The notes beneath the pieces are model-generated. The model was not told the origin of the DNA and made no database searches. It worked only from the letters and a program-made list of their open reading frames with translations. Shown here in pieces: positions 1-8,915 of a stretch of DNA of 64,000 nucleotides. The position numbers and the translations under genes were made by a program. Source of the DNA: Dermatophilus congolensis (GTDB lineage: Bacteria; Actinomycetota; Actinomycetes; Actinomycetales; Dermatophilaceae); the NCBI RefSeq assembly GCF_900447215.1, contig NZ_UFYA01000001.1, forward strand, positions 1,550,001 through 1,614,000, in the 5' to 3' direction. How positions within the stretch are numbered: position 1 is the first letter of the stretch; every line of letters starts with the position of its first letter.

Positions 1-851
1 TCACCAGCAGGAAAACGCGGTGGACGCACACCCGCCCCCAGACGATCCCCAACCCGGTGCTCCAACTGCTCAAACTCTTCTGCAGTCAGGATCGGATTAG
101 TGAAAAAGCTCCCACAACTCCATGTGTCGTGATCTGCTTCATCCACAACCATTCCGCGCAGACCCCGCTGACTCAACACTGCAGCCCGAGCATCTGCCAA
201 CGGCACCCGCTCCCCCATCGAAACATTCAAAGCATCCGCCAACGCCTGATAGGCCACCGGCGAAGACAAATCAGCCAACGCCAACTGGAATGTCACGTCC
301 AACACCACAAACCGAGGTGCACCATCATGCGACTGCGCCTTGAACATCGAATGCCGATAGCCAAAACCACAATCGACGTTCGCAAAGCTACGAACCTCAC
401 CCCGTAGGCGATCCCACGTTCGCACCCGCGCCAACGTCTGCGACACATCCTGGCCATAAGCCCCCACGTTCTGCACCGGAGTCGCGCCCGCCAAGCCAGG
501 AATACCCGACAAAGCCTCTACACCAGCCCACCCAGAATCCACAGCCTGGGCCACAAAACCATCCCAGGACTCCCCTGCAGACACCTCAACGAGCACACCC
601 CCACACTCGCTGGACTCCTTCACACGAACACCACGGTTCGCCACCTGCACCACTGTGCCCGGAAAGCCTTCATCTGAAACCAGAAGATTGGAACCTCCCG
701 AAACAACCAGCAGCGGCTCACCTGCCTCATCAACCTCACGCACAGCCGCAATCAACTCATCCGAGGACTCCGCCGTAACAACACGATCAGCTGGTCCGCC
801 CACCCGCATCGTCGTCAACGAAGCCAGCGCAACGCCTTCCTTAACCTTCAC
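1..851 (-). CDS. murB: UDP-N-acetylenolpyruvoylglucosamine reductase MurB (3' end outside window)
   Basis: FAD- and NADPH-dependent enzyme that reduces UDP-GlcNAc-enolpyruvate to UDP-MurNAc, a cytoplasmic step of peptidoglycan synthesis. The minus strand reads open from a GTG at 851 to the window edge, about 283 codons, so the C-terminus is missing. Translation shows the MurB FAD-binding core: TTMRVGGPADRVV near residue 13, the SGGSNLLVSDEGFPG flavin-binding loop near residue 47, then SGIPGLAGATPVQNVGAYGQ and the catalytic-region segment GYRHSMFK. The GTG lies downstream of an AAGG run. It is followed on the same strand, after hadB, by a short gap of about 42 bases. Identification is firm; the exact start is likely rather than certain. 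Confidence 0.93.
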   Translation of the reverse strand, partial: MKVKEGVALASLTTMRVGGPADRVVTAESSDELIAAVREVDEAGEPLLVVSGGSNLLVSDEGFPGTVVQVANRGVRVKESSECGGVLVEVSAGESWDGFVAQAVDSGWAGVEALSGIPGLAGATPVQNVGAYGQDVSQTLARVRTWDRLRGEVRSFANVDCGFGYRHSMFKAQSHDGAPRFVVLDVTFQLALADLSSPVAYQALADALNVSMGERVPLADARAAVLSQRGLRGMVVDEADHDTWSCGSFFTNPILTAEEFEQLEHRVGDRLGAGVRPPRFPAG

Positions 852-893
852 CACACAACACCCTTCACAATCACAACGACAAAAGGAGCCATC

Positions 894-1319
894 TCACACG
901 AACACGACCGTTACTCGAACATTCCCCAACACTTTGCGGTTATCAACCGACGCCGAAAGCTCTACAACAACCGATCGCGCCTGCTCATCAACAGACTTGA
1001 CGACACCAGCAACACCCACCTGCACCGAACCCGCATAGGGAACCGGCACTACATCAGTGAACTTCGCTCTATACGCAGAGACAAAACCGCTCGCACCAAC
1101 CCAATCCTCTACCAGCGAAGAGGCCGAGCCCATCGTGAACATTCCATGCGCAATTACGCCCGGAAGCCCTACCTCACGAGCATACGAATCATCCCAATGA
1201 ATTCTGTTCCTGTCGCCGCTGACCGCGGCATACGCCACTACGTCTTCACGCGAAAAAGACACCACCCGTCCAGGCAATTCGTCCCCTACACGCACCGACT
1301 CAAACAACACGCCACTCAT
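894..1319 (-). CDS. hadB: MaoC-like (R)-specific dehydratase, HadB type (catalytic subunit)
   Basis: Hot-dog fold hydratase/dehydratase of 141 residues. It carries the complete hydratase-2 signature (YAAVSGDRNRIHWDDSYA, about residues 31-48) with the catalytic Asp and His, followed by the conserved LPGVIAHGM. In mycobacteria HadB is the catalytic partner of HadA in the FAS-II dehydratase. There is no evidence here for mycolic acids, so the substrate is open: a 3-hydroxyacyl thioester is the safe statement. The ATG shares its A with the TGA of hadA (TGATG), so the two are translationally coupled. The tRNA-Thr, tRNA-Met, rpmG, hadA, hadB order is a common actinobacterial arrangement near secE-nusG. 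Confidence 0.85.
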   Translation of the reverse strand: MSGVLFESVRVGDELPGRVVSFSREDVVAYAAVSGDRNRIHWDDSYAREVGLPGVIAHGMFTMGSASSLVEDWVGASGFVSAYRAKFTDVVPVPYAGSVQVGVAGVVKSVDEQARSVVVELSASVDNRKVLGNVRVTVVFV

Positions 1320-1780
1320 CAGGAGTCCCCTTCAACCTCATCGGCACGCACGACGATCATCGACCACACCGATGCCAACCGAACACCGTCAGCTCCGGAT
1401 AGATCTGTACGCGTTGTCAACATGGTGTTACCGCGTACTTCACGTACACGCTCAATCAACAACTCAGCTGACAACACGTCACCTGCCACAATTGGGCGCA
1501 CTATCTCAATGCGTTCCTCTCCGTGAACGACACGCTGAAAGTCAATCCCCACCTGCGGATCCCCCCACAGCAGCCATTCGCTCTGCTGCGCAACCGTTGC
1601 CACAAAAGTCACAGGCGCCACCAGGTCCTCAAAACCTGCCGACCGTGCAGCCTGCACATCAAAATGCACAGAAGCAGACGCCCCCACCACCCGAGCAAAA
1701 GCCCGCACATGCTCACGCCCCACCTCAAACGGAGCAGCAGATGGCCAAGACCGTCCCTCCAACGCAGCAAGAGAACTCAT
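1319..1780 (-). CDS. hadA: MaoC-like dehydratase partner subunit, HadA type
   Basis: Single hot-dog domain protein of 153 residues from the ATG at 1780, preceded by AAGGTGG at a suitable distance. A longer reading to 1819 is open but lacks a convincing ribosome site. The region aligned with the hydratase signature reads VVGASASVHFDVQAARSAGF and lacks the catalytic Asp-x-Asn-x-x-His arrangement seen in hadB. This fits the known split of HadAB-type enzymes into a non-catalytic, acyl-chain-accommodating subunit and a catalytic one. Overlap with hadB supports a heterodimer. The assignment rests on this pairing and the position beside rpmG; the physiological substrate cannot be read from sequence. 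Confidence 0.8.
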   Translation of the reverse strand: MSSLAALEGRSWPSAAPFEVGREHVRAFARVVGASASVHFDVQAARSAGFEDLVAPVTFVATVAQQSEWLLWGDPQVGIDFQRVVHGEERIEIVRPIVAGDVLSAELLIERVREVRGNTMLTTRTDLSGADGVRLASVWSMIVVRADEVEGDS

Positions 1781-1843
1781 ACCCGCCACCTTATGTGAAC
1801 CACTCGCATCGAAAACCACGCCTCCCCCCGGAACTCCAACACA

Positions 1844-1877
1844 AAGAGGCTGTCAACCATATGGTTGACAGCCTCTT
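1844..1877 (-). terminator. Hairpin terminator downstream of rpmG
   Basis: Perfect 15-base inverted repeat (AAGAGGCTGTCAACC at 1844-1858 with its complement at 1863-1877) around an ATAT loop, lying between the rpmG stop (1901) and the hadA start (1780). It probably ends or attenuates transcription coming from the tRNA and rpmG side. It lacks a strong T tract on the minus strand, so partial read-through into hadA is possible. Confidence 0.7.
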
Positions 1878-1900
1878 CAGAAACTTTCACAGACAGGAAA

Positions 1901-2071
1901 TCAACGAGTTTCCTTGTGAGCCGTGTGTCGCCTGCAGTTACCGCAGTACTTCGACAAAGCAATACGATCAGGATCGTTTCGCTTGTTCTTTTTAGTGATG
2001 TAATTGCGGTTTTTACATTCAGCACATGCCAAAGTGACCTTGGGCCGAACGTCACTGCTTTTGCTTGCCAC
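1901..2071 (-). CDS. rpmG: 50S ribosomal protein L33, zinc-binding (C+) form
   Basis: Ribosomal protein L33 of 56 residues starting at a GTG (2071) preceded by AAGGA. It retains the two zinc-ligand pairs (ACAEC near residue 16 and YCGNC near residue 44) around the conserved core [15 protein letters not shown]. This is the zinc-containing paralogue; the cysteine-free one lies at 22240-22407 in this same window. Under zinc sufficiency the C+ form is expected in the ribosome, and under starvation it is replaced by the Zur-controlled copy. It sits between tRNA-Met and hadA on the minus strand. A longer open reading frame to 2164 runs through the tRNA-Met 3' region and is not a plausible N-terminus. 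Confidence 0.93.
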   Translation of the reverse strand: MASKSSDVRPKVTLACAECKNRNYITKKNKRNDPDRIALSKYCGNCRRHTAHKETR

Positions 2072-2131
2072 GGCTACCTGTCCTTGCGAACGATCAGTGG
2101 GCTCGAATAAACTCGAGCTAAAAAATGATCG

Positions 2132-2205
2132 TAGCGAGGGCGGGAGTCGAACCCGCGACACCACGATTATGAGTCGTGTGCTCTAACCACCTGAGCTACC
2201 CCGCC
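2132..2205 (-). tRNA. tRNA-Met (CAT), elongator type
   Basis: A 74-base cloverleaf on the minus strand. The acceptor stem GGCGGGG pairs with CCTCGCT using G-U pairs. The D arm is GCTC/GAGC, the anticodon stem CACGA/TCGTG holds the loop CTCATAA, and the T arm is GCGGG-TTCGAGT-CCCGC. The anticodon is CAT. The 3' CCA is not encoded. The first acceptor pair is G-U rather than the mismatch typical of initiators, so an elongator is favoured. Confidence 0.93.
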
Positions 2206-2215
2206 AGGGCAGTAA

Positions 2216-2263
2216 CAACGCCCGCCACCAGATACCGCCGAAACGATTAAGCAGCGGGCGTTG
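2216..2263. repeat. Inverted repeat between the two tRNA genes
   Basis: CAACGCCCGC at 2216-2225 and its exact complement at 2254-2263, with a 28-base loop, fill most of the spacer between tRNA-Thr and tRNA-Met. It may fold in the precursor transcript and affect processing; there is no T run, so it is not called a terminator. Confidence 0.5.
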
Positions 2264-2271
2264 GAAGCCTG

Positions 2272-2344
2272 AGCCCCGATAGGGAATCGAACCCTAGACC
2301 TTCTCCTTACCATGGAGACGCTCTGCCGACTGAGCTATCGGGGC
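2272..2344 (-). tRNA. tRNA-Thr (GGT)
   Basis: A 73-base cloverleaf on the minus strand. The acceptor stem GCCCCGA/TCGGGGC is perfect. The D arm is GCTC/GAGC, the anticodon stem TCTCC/GGAGA holds the loop ATGGTAA (anticodon GGT, reading ACC/ACU), and the T arm is TAGGG-TTCGATT-CCCTA. The 3' CCA is not encoded. It lies 66 bases upstream of tRNA-Met and is probably cotranscribed with it. Confidence 0.95.
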
Positions 2345-2524
2345 GGAACCGGAACTCTCCGGCTCAACAAGAAAAAACATACACGGTCCGCCCCGCAAAA
2401 GAAAAATCGAGACCAGCCCCAACCCCGAACCAACACCCCACCCACCACCAACCCACACATAAAAACCCAGCTCAATAGACATGTATCCACATTAAAAACC
2501 ACAAAAAACTAACCAGCACATCAA

Positions 2525-3124
2525 TCAGTCATCCACCCCACGAGCCACCAACGCCTCCCCCATACGCTCCCCATGCCGAACAGTCCGAACCACCACCGGC
2601 ACCAACAACGCCCGAAAACTCCGCTCCAACCCCCTCGCCTTCCGTGCCTGCCCCACCTCCTCCACAATCCCCGCCACCACAAACACCGACCGCAACACCA
2701 AAGAAAAAACCAAACCCACCCGATCTGCATCCACCCCCACGCACCTCAACGGACGCACCCCCACCACCACCGCATCCATCATCTCCGCCGTCTTCGTCGT
2801 AGCAGTCACCACCGACGCAGCCACAACAGCCACCACCAACCCACCAACCACAACAAACGCATCAAAAACCCCATTAACCACAACTTGCACCACCCCCAAA
2901 ACCACCACCAACCATCGCAAACCCCACACACCCCGCCACAACCACAACCACCCCAGCCCCCCACACAACCCCGCCACAACCACAACCACCCCACCAACCA
3001 CAACAGCCACCACCCCCGACCACACCAACAAACACGTCGTAAACACCAACAATCCCACCAACTTCACCCCAGGCCGCACCCGATGCAGCCACGAATCTCC
3101 CTCCACATACAAACCACTCAGCAC
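2525..3124 (-). CDS. bioN: Biotin ECF transporter transmembrane protein (EcfT/BioN)
   Basis: Membrane component of an energy-coupling factor transporter, 199 residues, with four to five hydrophobic segments concentrated between residues about 25 and 115. The C-terminal cytoplasmic part ends with the EcfT coupling-helix style motifs: an Ala-Arg-Gly element in QARKARGLERSF near residue 163 and ALVARGVDD at the end. These helices dock onto the ATPase. The GTG start at 3124 overlaps the last codons of bioM. Together with bioM and bioY it forms a dedicated biotin importer at the cytoplasmic membrane. The reverse complement is extremely G-rich, giving long Val/Gly/Trp runs. Confidence 0.85.
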   Translation of the reverse strand: MLSGLYVEGDSWLHRVRPGVKLVGLLVFTTCLLVWSGVVAVVVGGVVVVVAGLCGGLGWLWLWRGVWGLRWLVVVLGVVQVVVNGVFDAFVVVGGLVVAVVAASVVTATTKTAEMMDAVVVGVRPLRCVGVDADRVGLVFSLVLRSVFVVAGIVEEVGQARKARGLERSFRALLVPVVVRTVRHGERMGEALVARGVDD

Positions 3125-3807
3125 GACCCCACCCCATCCATCAACTCCACATAAAACGCAATCGCCTCATCAGCCCCCCCATCAAAAACCACCTCACCCT
3201 CATCGAACACCAACACCCGATCCCACCCCCGCAACAACTCCAAATGATGAGTTACCAACACCACCTGCTGCGACAAGGACTCAATCCGACTCGCGACAGC
3301 CCGAGCATTCCGCCGATCCAACAACGTCGTCGGCTCATCACACACCAACACACTCGGCTCCGTCACCAACACCGCAGCCAACGCCAACAACTGCTTCTGC
3401 CCACTCGATAAACGCGCCGCCGGATGTCCCCCACGCCCAGCCAAACCAATCTGCGACAACGCCTCCCCAACCACCGCGTCCCGTTCCACCCGAGACAAAC
3501 GCCGCCGCCGCAACGAAAACGCCACATCCTCCCCCACCGTCGGCATCACAATCTGCGAATCCGGATCAGGAAACACAAACCCCACCCGCCGCCGCACCGC
3601 AACCGCATCCACCCCAACATCAACACCATCCACCACCACCTGCCCAACAGAAGGCAACACCAAACCATTAATCATCCGCGCGAAAGTCGACTTACCCGAC
3701 CCATTCGCGCCAATCACTCCAACCCGCTTCTCCCCCAACGAAACATCAACACCACGCAACACTTCACGCCCCCCAAAACTATGGGAAACGCCACGAAACT
3801 CGATCAC
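3118..3807 (-). CDS. bioM: Biotin ECF transporter ATP-binding protein (EcfA/BioM)
   Basis: ABC-type ATPase of 229 residues that powers biotin uptake. From the chosen GTG at 3807 it shows Walker A GANGSGKST (about residue 32), Q-loop FVFPDPDSQIVMPTVGEDV, signature LSSGQKQLLALAA, Walker B VLVCDEPTTLLDRRN (a typical ECF-type DEPTTxLD) and the switch histidine in LVTHHLELL. Purine-rich GGAAGGGG lies upstream on the minus strand. The frame stays open to 3912, but those extra residues overlap bioY and look non-native. It follows bioY after 28 bases and overlaps bioN, so the three form one operon. Confidence 0.9.
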   Translation of the reverse strand: MIEFRGVSHSFGGREVLRGVDVSLGEKRVGVIGANGSGKSTFARMINGLVLPSVGQVVVDGVDVGVDAVAVRRRVGFVFPDPDSQIVMPTVGEDVAFSLRRRRLSRVERDAVVGEALSQIGLAGRGGHPAARLSSGQKQLLALAAVLVTEPSVLVCDEPTTLLDRRNARAVASRIESLSQQVVLVTHHLELLRGWDRVLVFDEGEVVFDGGADEAIAFYVELMDGVGSC

Positions 3808-3835
3808 ACCCAACCACCCCTTCCCAAAAACACCA

Positions 3836-4447
3836 TCACTTACCCCCACCCACCGACAACAACTCCGGCACAGCACGATGCACAGCCACCGCAACACCCA
3901 CCGCAACAACAACCTTCACCACATCACCAGGCACAAACACCGCATCAGCCAACAACGCCTGCCCCACAGACAAATGCGCACGCCACGCCATCACCGGAAC
4001 ACCCACCGCATGAATCACACCAACACCCCCCACCAAACACCCCACCAACTGCCACACCACAGACCGCGGACCCTGCGACGCAAACCACCCCACCACCGCA
4101 GCCCCCGGAACCCACCCCACCAAAAACCCCACCGTCGGCGAGACAAACACGCCCAAACCACCGCGACCACCCGCCAACACAGGCAACCCCATCGCACACA
4201 AAGCAATAACCACCAACGACGCCGCGGCACCACGCCGTGCACCCAACACAGCACCAGCCAACATCACACCCAACGTCTGCAAAGTAATAGGAACACCCGA
4301 CCCCACCGGATCAATAGCCCCCGGCACACCCAACACCCAAATCAACGCAGCAAACGAAGCCACCAAAGACAAATCACGCGCCGAAAACCCCCGCGACCGC
4401 CCCGCCACCTTCGTGAACTTCTGCACACTTTCGCTACTGCCAGGCAT
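3836..4447 (-). CDS. bioY: Biotin transporter substrate-binding protein BioY
   Basis: S-component of the ECF biotin transporter, 203 residues with about six membrane segments. The BioY-type core is visible: GVPITLQTLGVMLAGAVLG near residue 50, then AASLVVIALCAMGLPVLAGG and the glycine-rich SPTVGFLVGWV. The ATG at 4447 was chosen because AAAGG lies six bases upstream; an in-frame GTG six bases earlier would overlap that site. It is the first gene of bioY-bioM-bioN and is divergent from pntA across about 110 bases. No clear biotin-repressor palindrome was found in that gap. Confidence 0.9.
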   Translation of the reverse strand: MPGSSESVQKFTKVAGRSRGFSARDLSLVASFAALIWVLGVPGAIDPVGSGVPITLQTLGVMLAGAVLGARRGAAASLVVIALCAMGLPVLAGGRGGLGVFVSPTVGFLVGWVPGAAVVGWFASQGPRSVVWQLVGCLVGGVGVIHAVGVPVMAWRAHLSVGQALLADAVFVPGDVVKVVVAVGVAVAVHRAVPELLSVGGGK

Positions 4448-4558
4448 GATCACCCTTTCGACGAAGATAGACGGATAGAGTCTGGCAGGTCAGCGCGACA
4501 CACACCCCGGAGACTCCCGGACAGCCACGTCGCGGCAAAAAAGGCGAAGGAGCCACCC

Positions 4559-6097
4559 GTGCTGATCGGCATACCGCAGGAAACCACCCCCGGCGAAACC
4601 CGCGTCGCCGCCACCCCCAGCACCGTCACCACCCTCATCAAACTCGGACACAACGTCATCATCGAATCCGGCGCAGGCGAACGCGCCGACATCTGCGATG
4701 ACGCCTACCTCGAAGCAGGCGCACACATCGGCGACACCGCCACCACCTGGGCAGCCGACATCATCGCCAAAATCAACCCCCCCAACGACGAAGAACTCGA
4801 CAACATCCGCGACGGCGCCACCCTCATCAGCCTCCTCAACCCCCGCACCGACCCCGCCATGGTCGACAAACTCGCCACACGCAACATCACCGCACTAGCC
4901 ATGGACGCCGTCCCCCGCATCTCCCGCGCACAATCCATAGACGTCCTGTCCTCCATGGCCAATATCGCCGGCTACCGCGCCGTCATCGAAGCCGCACACG
5001 AATTCGGCCGCTTCTTCACCGGCCAAGTAACCGCAGCCGGAAAAGTACCCCCCGCCAAAATCCTCATCGCCGGCGCAGGCGTAGCCGGACTCGCCGCCAT
5101 CGGAACAGCCGGAAGTCTCGGCGCCATTGTCCGAGCCACAGACACTCGCCCCGAAGTCGCCGAACAAGTCCAATCCATGGGCGCTGAATTCGTCGCAGTC
5201 AACACCAACGAAAAAACAACCTCCACCGACGGCTACGCACGCGAAACCAGCAGCGCCTACGAAACCGCTGCAGCAGCCGTGTACGCCGAACAAGCCAAAG
5301 ACGTCGACATCATCATCACCACTGCCCTCATCCCCGGCCGCCCAGCACCACGACTCATCACCGCTGACATGGTCAACAGCATGAAACCCGGATCCGTCAT
5401 CGTCGACATGGCCGCAGCCAACGGGGGCAACGTCGAAGGCGTCATCCCCGGCGAAAAAACCACCACCCCCAACGGCGTCACCATCATCGGGTACACCGAC
5501 CTGGCCGGACGCCTCCCCACCCAAGCCTCACAGCTCTACGGCACCAACATCGTCAACCTCCTCAATCTCCTCACCCCCCACAAAGACGGCCACCTCGCCC
5601 TCGACATGGACGACAGCGTCATCCGCGGCATGACAGTCATCCACAACGGCAACCTCATGTGGCCCCCACCCCCCGTCAATATCTCCGCCAACACACCCCC
5701 CACCAACACAACCCCAACTCCACCAACACAACCCCCACCAACCCCTAACCCCATACGCCGCTACATCGGCATCGGCGTAGCCTCCGCTCTCTTCCTCGCC
5801 CTCGCCGCCTTCACCCCAGCACCCCTGCTATCCCACACGGTCGTATTCGCCCTCGCCGTAGTCATCGGCTTCTACGTCATCGGCAGCGTCCACCACGCCC
5901 TCCACACCCCTCTCATGAGCGTCACCAACGCCATCTCCGGAATCATCATCATCGGAGCCATCACCCAAATCACCACAAACAACACACTCATCTCCACCCT
6001 GGCCTTCATCGCCGTCCTCGTCGCCAGCATCAACGTATTCGGCGGATTCACCCTCACCCACCGCATGCTCGCCATGTTCCACAAGGACCCATCATGA
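4559..6097 (+). CDS. pntA: NAD(P) transhydrogenase subunit alpha PntA
   Basis: Proton-translocating transhydrogenase alpha subunit: it couples hydride transfer between NADH and NADP+ to proton entry across the membrane. The 512 residues, close to E. coli PntA, contain the N-terminal NAD-binding dI domain ([18 protein letters not shown] at the start, [19 protein letters not shown] Rossmann motif near residue 180, [13 protein letters not shown] after it). A Pro/Thr-rich linker near residues 377-400 follows, then a membrane part of about four helices. The GTG at 4559 is preceded by AAGGAG at eight bases, which decides this start over longer readings. Its TGA overlaps the ATG of pntB. Confidence 0.95.
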   Translation: MLIGIPQETTPGETRVAATPSTVTTLIKLGHNVIIESGAGERADICDDAYLEAGAHIGDTATTWAADIIAKINPPNDEELDNIRDGATLISLLNPRTDPAMVDKLATRNITALAMDAVPRISRAQSIDVLSSMANIAGYRAVIEAAHEFGRFFTGQVTAAGKVPPAKILIAGAGVAGLAAIGTAGSLGAIVRATDTRPEVAEQVQSMGAEFVAVNTNEKTTSTDGYARETSSAYETAAAAVYAEQAKDVDIIITTALIPGRPAPRLITADMVNSMKPGSVIVDMAAANGGNVEGVIPGEKTTTPNGVTIIGYTDLAGRLPTQASQLYGTNIVNLLNLLTPHKDGHLALDMDDSVIRGMTVIHNGNLMWPPPPVNISANTPPTNTTPTPPTQPPPTPNPIRRYIGIGVASALFLALAAFTPAPLLSHTVVFALAVVIGFYVIGSVHHALHTPLMSVTNAISGIIIIGAITQITTNNTLISTLAFIAVLVASINVFGGFTLTHRMLAMFHKDPS

Positions 6098-7506
6098 CCG
6101 CCACCATGACCCAAGGCGCCTTCATCGTCTCCGGGCTACTGTTCATCCTCGCCCTCGCCGGACTGTCAAAACACGAAACAGCCCGCGCAGGAAACGGCTA
6201 CGGCATCGCCGGCATGGCCATCGCCCTCATCTTCACCCTCGGCGTCACCATCACCCAAGACGCCCCCACATGGACCATCGCGCTGCTCATCATCGGCATC
6301 CTCGCCGGCGCAGCTATCGGTACCGCCCGGGCACTCAAAGTCGAAATGACCCACATGCCCGAACTCATCGCCCTCCTCCACAGCTTCGTCGGACTCGCCG
6401 CCACCCTCGTGGGCTACAACTCCTGGATCGAAGCAGGCAACCACATCGCTGCCACCACCAGCGACACACGAGCACTCACACTCATCCACAACGGCGAAGT
6501 CTTCATCGGCATCTTCATCGGCGCCCTCACCTTCACCGGCTCCATCGTCGCCTTCCTCAAACTCTCCGCACGCATCAAATCCGCCCCCCTCGCCCTCCCC
6601 CACCACAACCTCATCAACCTCACAGCACTACTCATCTGCCTCACCCTCATGCTGTGGTTCACCCCCACAGCCCACGCAATACCACTCATCCTCATGACCC
6701 TCACCGCCCTCGCCCTAGGCTGGCACCTCGTAGCCAGCATCGGCGGCGGAGACATGCCCGTAGTCGTATCCATGCTCAACAGCTACTCCGGATGGGCAGC
6801 AGCAGCCTCCGGATTCATGCTCAACAACGACCTACTCATCATCACCGGCGCCCTCGTCGGCTCCTCCGGCGCCTACCTCTCCTACATCATGTGCAAAGCC
6901 ATGAACCGATCATTCACCTCCGTCATCCTCGGCGGCTTCGGCTCAGAAGGCACCATCACCAACGACACCAAGGATTACGGAGAACACAGCGAAACCACCG
7001 CCGAAGACGTCGCCACCCTCCTCAAAAACGCCAACTCCGTCATCATCACCCCCGGCTACGGCATGGCCGTAGCCCAAGCCCAATACCCCGTAGCCGCCAT
7101 CAGCACCGCACTACGCAACGCCGGAATTAACGTCCGCTTCGGAGTTCACCCCGTCGCCGGACGCCTACCCGGCCACATGAACGTCCTACTCGCCGAAGCC
7201 AAAGTCCCCTACGACATCGTCCTCGAAATGGACGAAATCAACGACGACTTCACCAACACCGACGTCGTCCTCGTCATCGGCGCCAACGACACCGTCAACC
7301 CCGCAGCCCTCGACGACCCCGAATCCCCCATCGCCGGCATGCCCGTACTACGCGTCTGGGAAGCAAAAAACGTCATCGTTTTCAAACGCTCCATGAACGC
7401 CGGATACGCAGGAGTCCAAAACCCTCTCTTTTTCAACAACAACACCGCCATGCTCTTCGGCGACGCCAAAGAACGCGTAGAAGACATCCTGCGCGCCCTC
7501 ACCTAA
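6094..7506 (+). CDS. pntB: NAD(P) transhydrogenase subunit beta PntB
   Basis: Beta subunit of the same enzyme, 470 residues. The N-terminal half has about eight to nine hydrophobic helices of the proton channel (dII), with conserved segments such as [19 protein letters not shown] and [15 protein letters not shown]. The C-terminal half is the NADP-binding dIII domain, with [15 protein letters not shown], the [20 protein letters not shown] loop, [14 protein letters not shown] and [17 protein letters not shown]. The ATGA overlap with pntA indicates translational coupling and a two-gene operon. It is convergent with the MFS gene, only eight bases separating the stops. Confidence 0.96.
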   Translation: MTATMTQGAFIVSGLLFILALAGLSKHETARAGNGYGIAGMAIALIFTLGVTITQDAPTWTIALLIIGILAGAAIGTARALKVEMTHMPELIALLHSFVGLAATLVGYNSWIEAGNHIAATTSDTRALTLIHNGEVFIGIFIGALTFTGSIVAFLKLSARIKSAPLALPHHNLINLTALLICLTLMLWFTPTAHAIPLILMTLTALALGWHLVASIGGGDMPVVVSMLNSYSGWAAAASGFMLNNDLLIITGALVGSSGAYLSYIMCKAMNRSFTSVILGGFGSEGTITNDTKDYGEHSETTAEDVATLLKNANSVIITPGYGMAVAQAQYPVAAISTALRNAGINVRFGVHPVAGRLPGHMNVLLAEAKVPYDIVLEMDEINDDFTNTDVVLVIGANDTVNPAALDDPESPIAGMPVLRVWEAKNVIVFKRSMNAGYAGVQNPLFFNNNTAMLFGDAKERVEDILRALT

Positions 7507-7514
7507 CCCCCACA

Positions 7515-8852
7515 TCACCCCAACGCCTGAGACCTCATCTCAGGCAACCCCAACGCAGCCACCGCTGCCACCCCAAACGCAACCCCAAACACAACAAACA
7601 CCAACACATTCCCACCAACACCAAGCAAAAACGGCACCAACAAAGGCGCCACCACCGACGCAAGACGCCCACACCCCGCAGCAGCACCCACCCCCACACC
7701 ACGAACCGCCGTCGGATACACCTCAGGCGACACGGCGTACAACGCACCCCACGCCCCCAAATTAAAAAACGACAACACCATCCCAAAAACAACAATCAAC
7801 AACGGCGACGACGCAAAACCAAACACCCCCGCAGCACAAGCCGACCCCACCAAAAACACCACCAACGTCACCCGGCGCCCCCACCACTCAATCAACCACG
7901 CCGAAACCGCATACCCCGGCAACTGCGCCAACGTGATCACCAGCGTGTACTCAAACGACTTCACCAAATCAAAACCCTGCTTAGCCAACAAACTCGGCAA
8001 CCAAATAAACGCCCCGTAATACGAAAAATTCACCATGAACCACACCACCCACAATGACACCGTCCTCCACCGCAACACCGACGACCAAATCCCTCCCGCC
8101 ACCTCACCAACAACCTCCACCCCACCAACCGACCCACCACCAGCCCCAGAAACACCCGCAGCCTCCTCAAACCGACGCACCGCAGCCTCAGCCTCATCAA
8201 CACGCCCAGCCCTCTCAAGAAAACGCACAGACTCTGGCAACCCGAACCGCACCACCACCGCGTACACCGTCGGCACCACACCAATACCCAGCGCCCACCG
8301 CCATCCATCAGGACTCGAGGGAATAACGAAATACGCAATCAAAGCAGCGAAAATCCACCCCACGCCCCAAAAAGATTCCAACGCAACCACCATGCGCCCC
8401 CGAATATGCCGAGGGGAATATTCACTGACCAAAGTCGAAGCCACAGGCAACTCCGCCCCCAACCCCAACCCCACCAAAAAACGCAAAGCCATAAGAAGAC
8501 CGACCCCCGTCGCGAGCGCTGAGGCACCCGTTGCCACCCCATAAACCAAAAGAGTCCCCGCAAACACCTGACGCCGACCAAAACGATCAGCTAGAAGTCC
8601 ACCCAATGTGGCTCCCACAGCCATACCCACAAACCCAATCGACCCAATCAGCGACAAAGCTCCATCTGACAAGTGCCACTGCTTACCCAGGGCAGCCATG
8701 ACAAACGAAATAAGCCCCACATCCATGGCATCAAGAGCCCACCCCACACCAGAACCAACCAGCAGTCGCCCATGCATCCACGTGAACGGCAGGACGTCCA
8801 AACGCTCAGCACGAGTGCGCCCCACACCTTCGTTTACAACACCAGCGCTCAT
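7515..8852 (-). CDS. MFS transporter, niacin/aromatic-acid type (NiaP-like)
   Basis: Major facilitator of 445 residues with twelve predicted helices. The N-terminal part reads GWALDAMDVGLISFVMAAL, then LLADRFGRRQVF between helices 2 and 3, then GLGLGAELPVASTLVSEYSP, the pattern of the NiaP/YceI-type niacin and aromatic-acid porters. A cytoplasmic loop around residues 215-250 separates the halves, and a second RRVT loop follows helix 8. The substrate is inferred: niacin uptake would feed NAD synthesis and sits logically beside pntAB, but an aromatic acid or sugar is possible. The ATG at 8852 was chosen; an in-frame GTG two codons upstream is an alternative. Confidence 0.8.
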   Translation of the reverse strand: MSAGVVNEGVGRTRAERLDVLPFTWMHGRLLVGSGVGWALDAMDVGLISFVMAALGKQWHLSDGALSLIGSIGFVGMAVGATLGGLLADRFGRRQVFAGTLLVYGVATGASALATGVGLLMALRFLVGLGLGAELPVASTLVSEYSPRHIRGRMVVALESFWGVGWIFAALIAYFVIPSSPDGWRWALGIGVVPTVYAVVVRFGLPESVRFLERAGRVDEAEAAVRRFEEAAGVSGAGGGSVGGVEVVGEVAGGIWSSVLRWRTVSLWVVWFMVNFSYYGAFIWLPSLLAKQGFDLVKSFEYTLVITLAQLPGYAVSAWLIEWWGRRVTLVVFLVGSACAAGVFGFASSPLLIVVFGMVLSFFNLGAWGALYAVSPEVYPTAVRGVGVGAAAGCGRLASVVAPLLVPFLLGVGGNVLVFVVFGVAFGVAAVAALGLPEMRSQALG

Positions 8853-8915
8853 ATCCACTTAACCCTCCATTACGCAGCCCTAGCCGCCACGAACCCCACA
8901 CATAAACGCCCCCGC

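Noticed and set aside
4448-4558. Biotin-repressor operator between bioY and pntA
   Set aside because: No convincing palindrome was found in the gap.
3878-4558. Long Arg/His-rich N-terminus for PntA
   Set aside because: It is antisense to bioY; the ribosome site at 4545-4550 and family length support GTG 4559.
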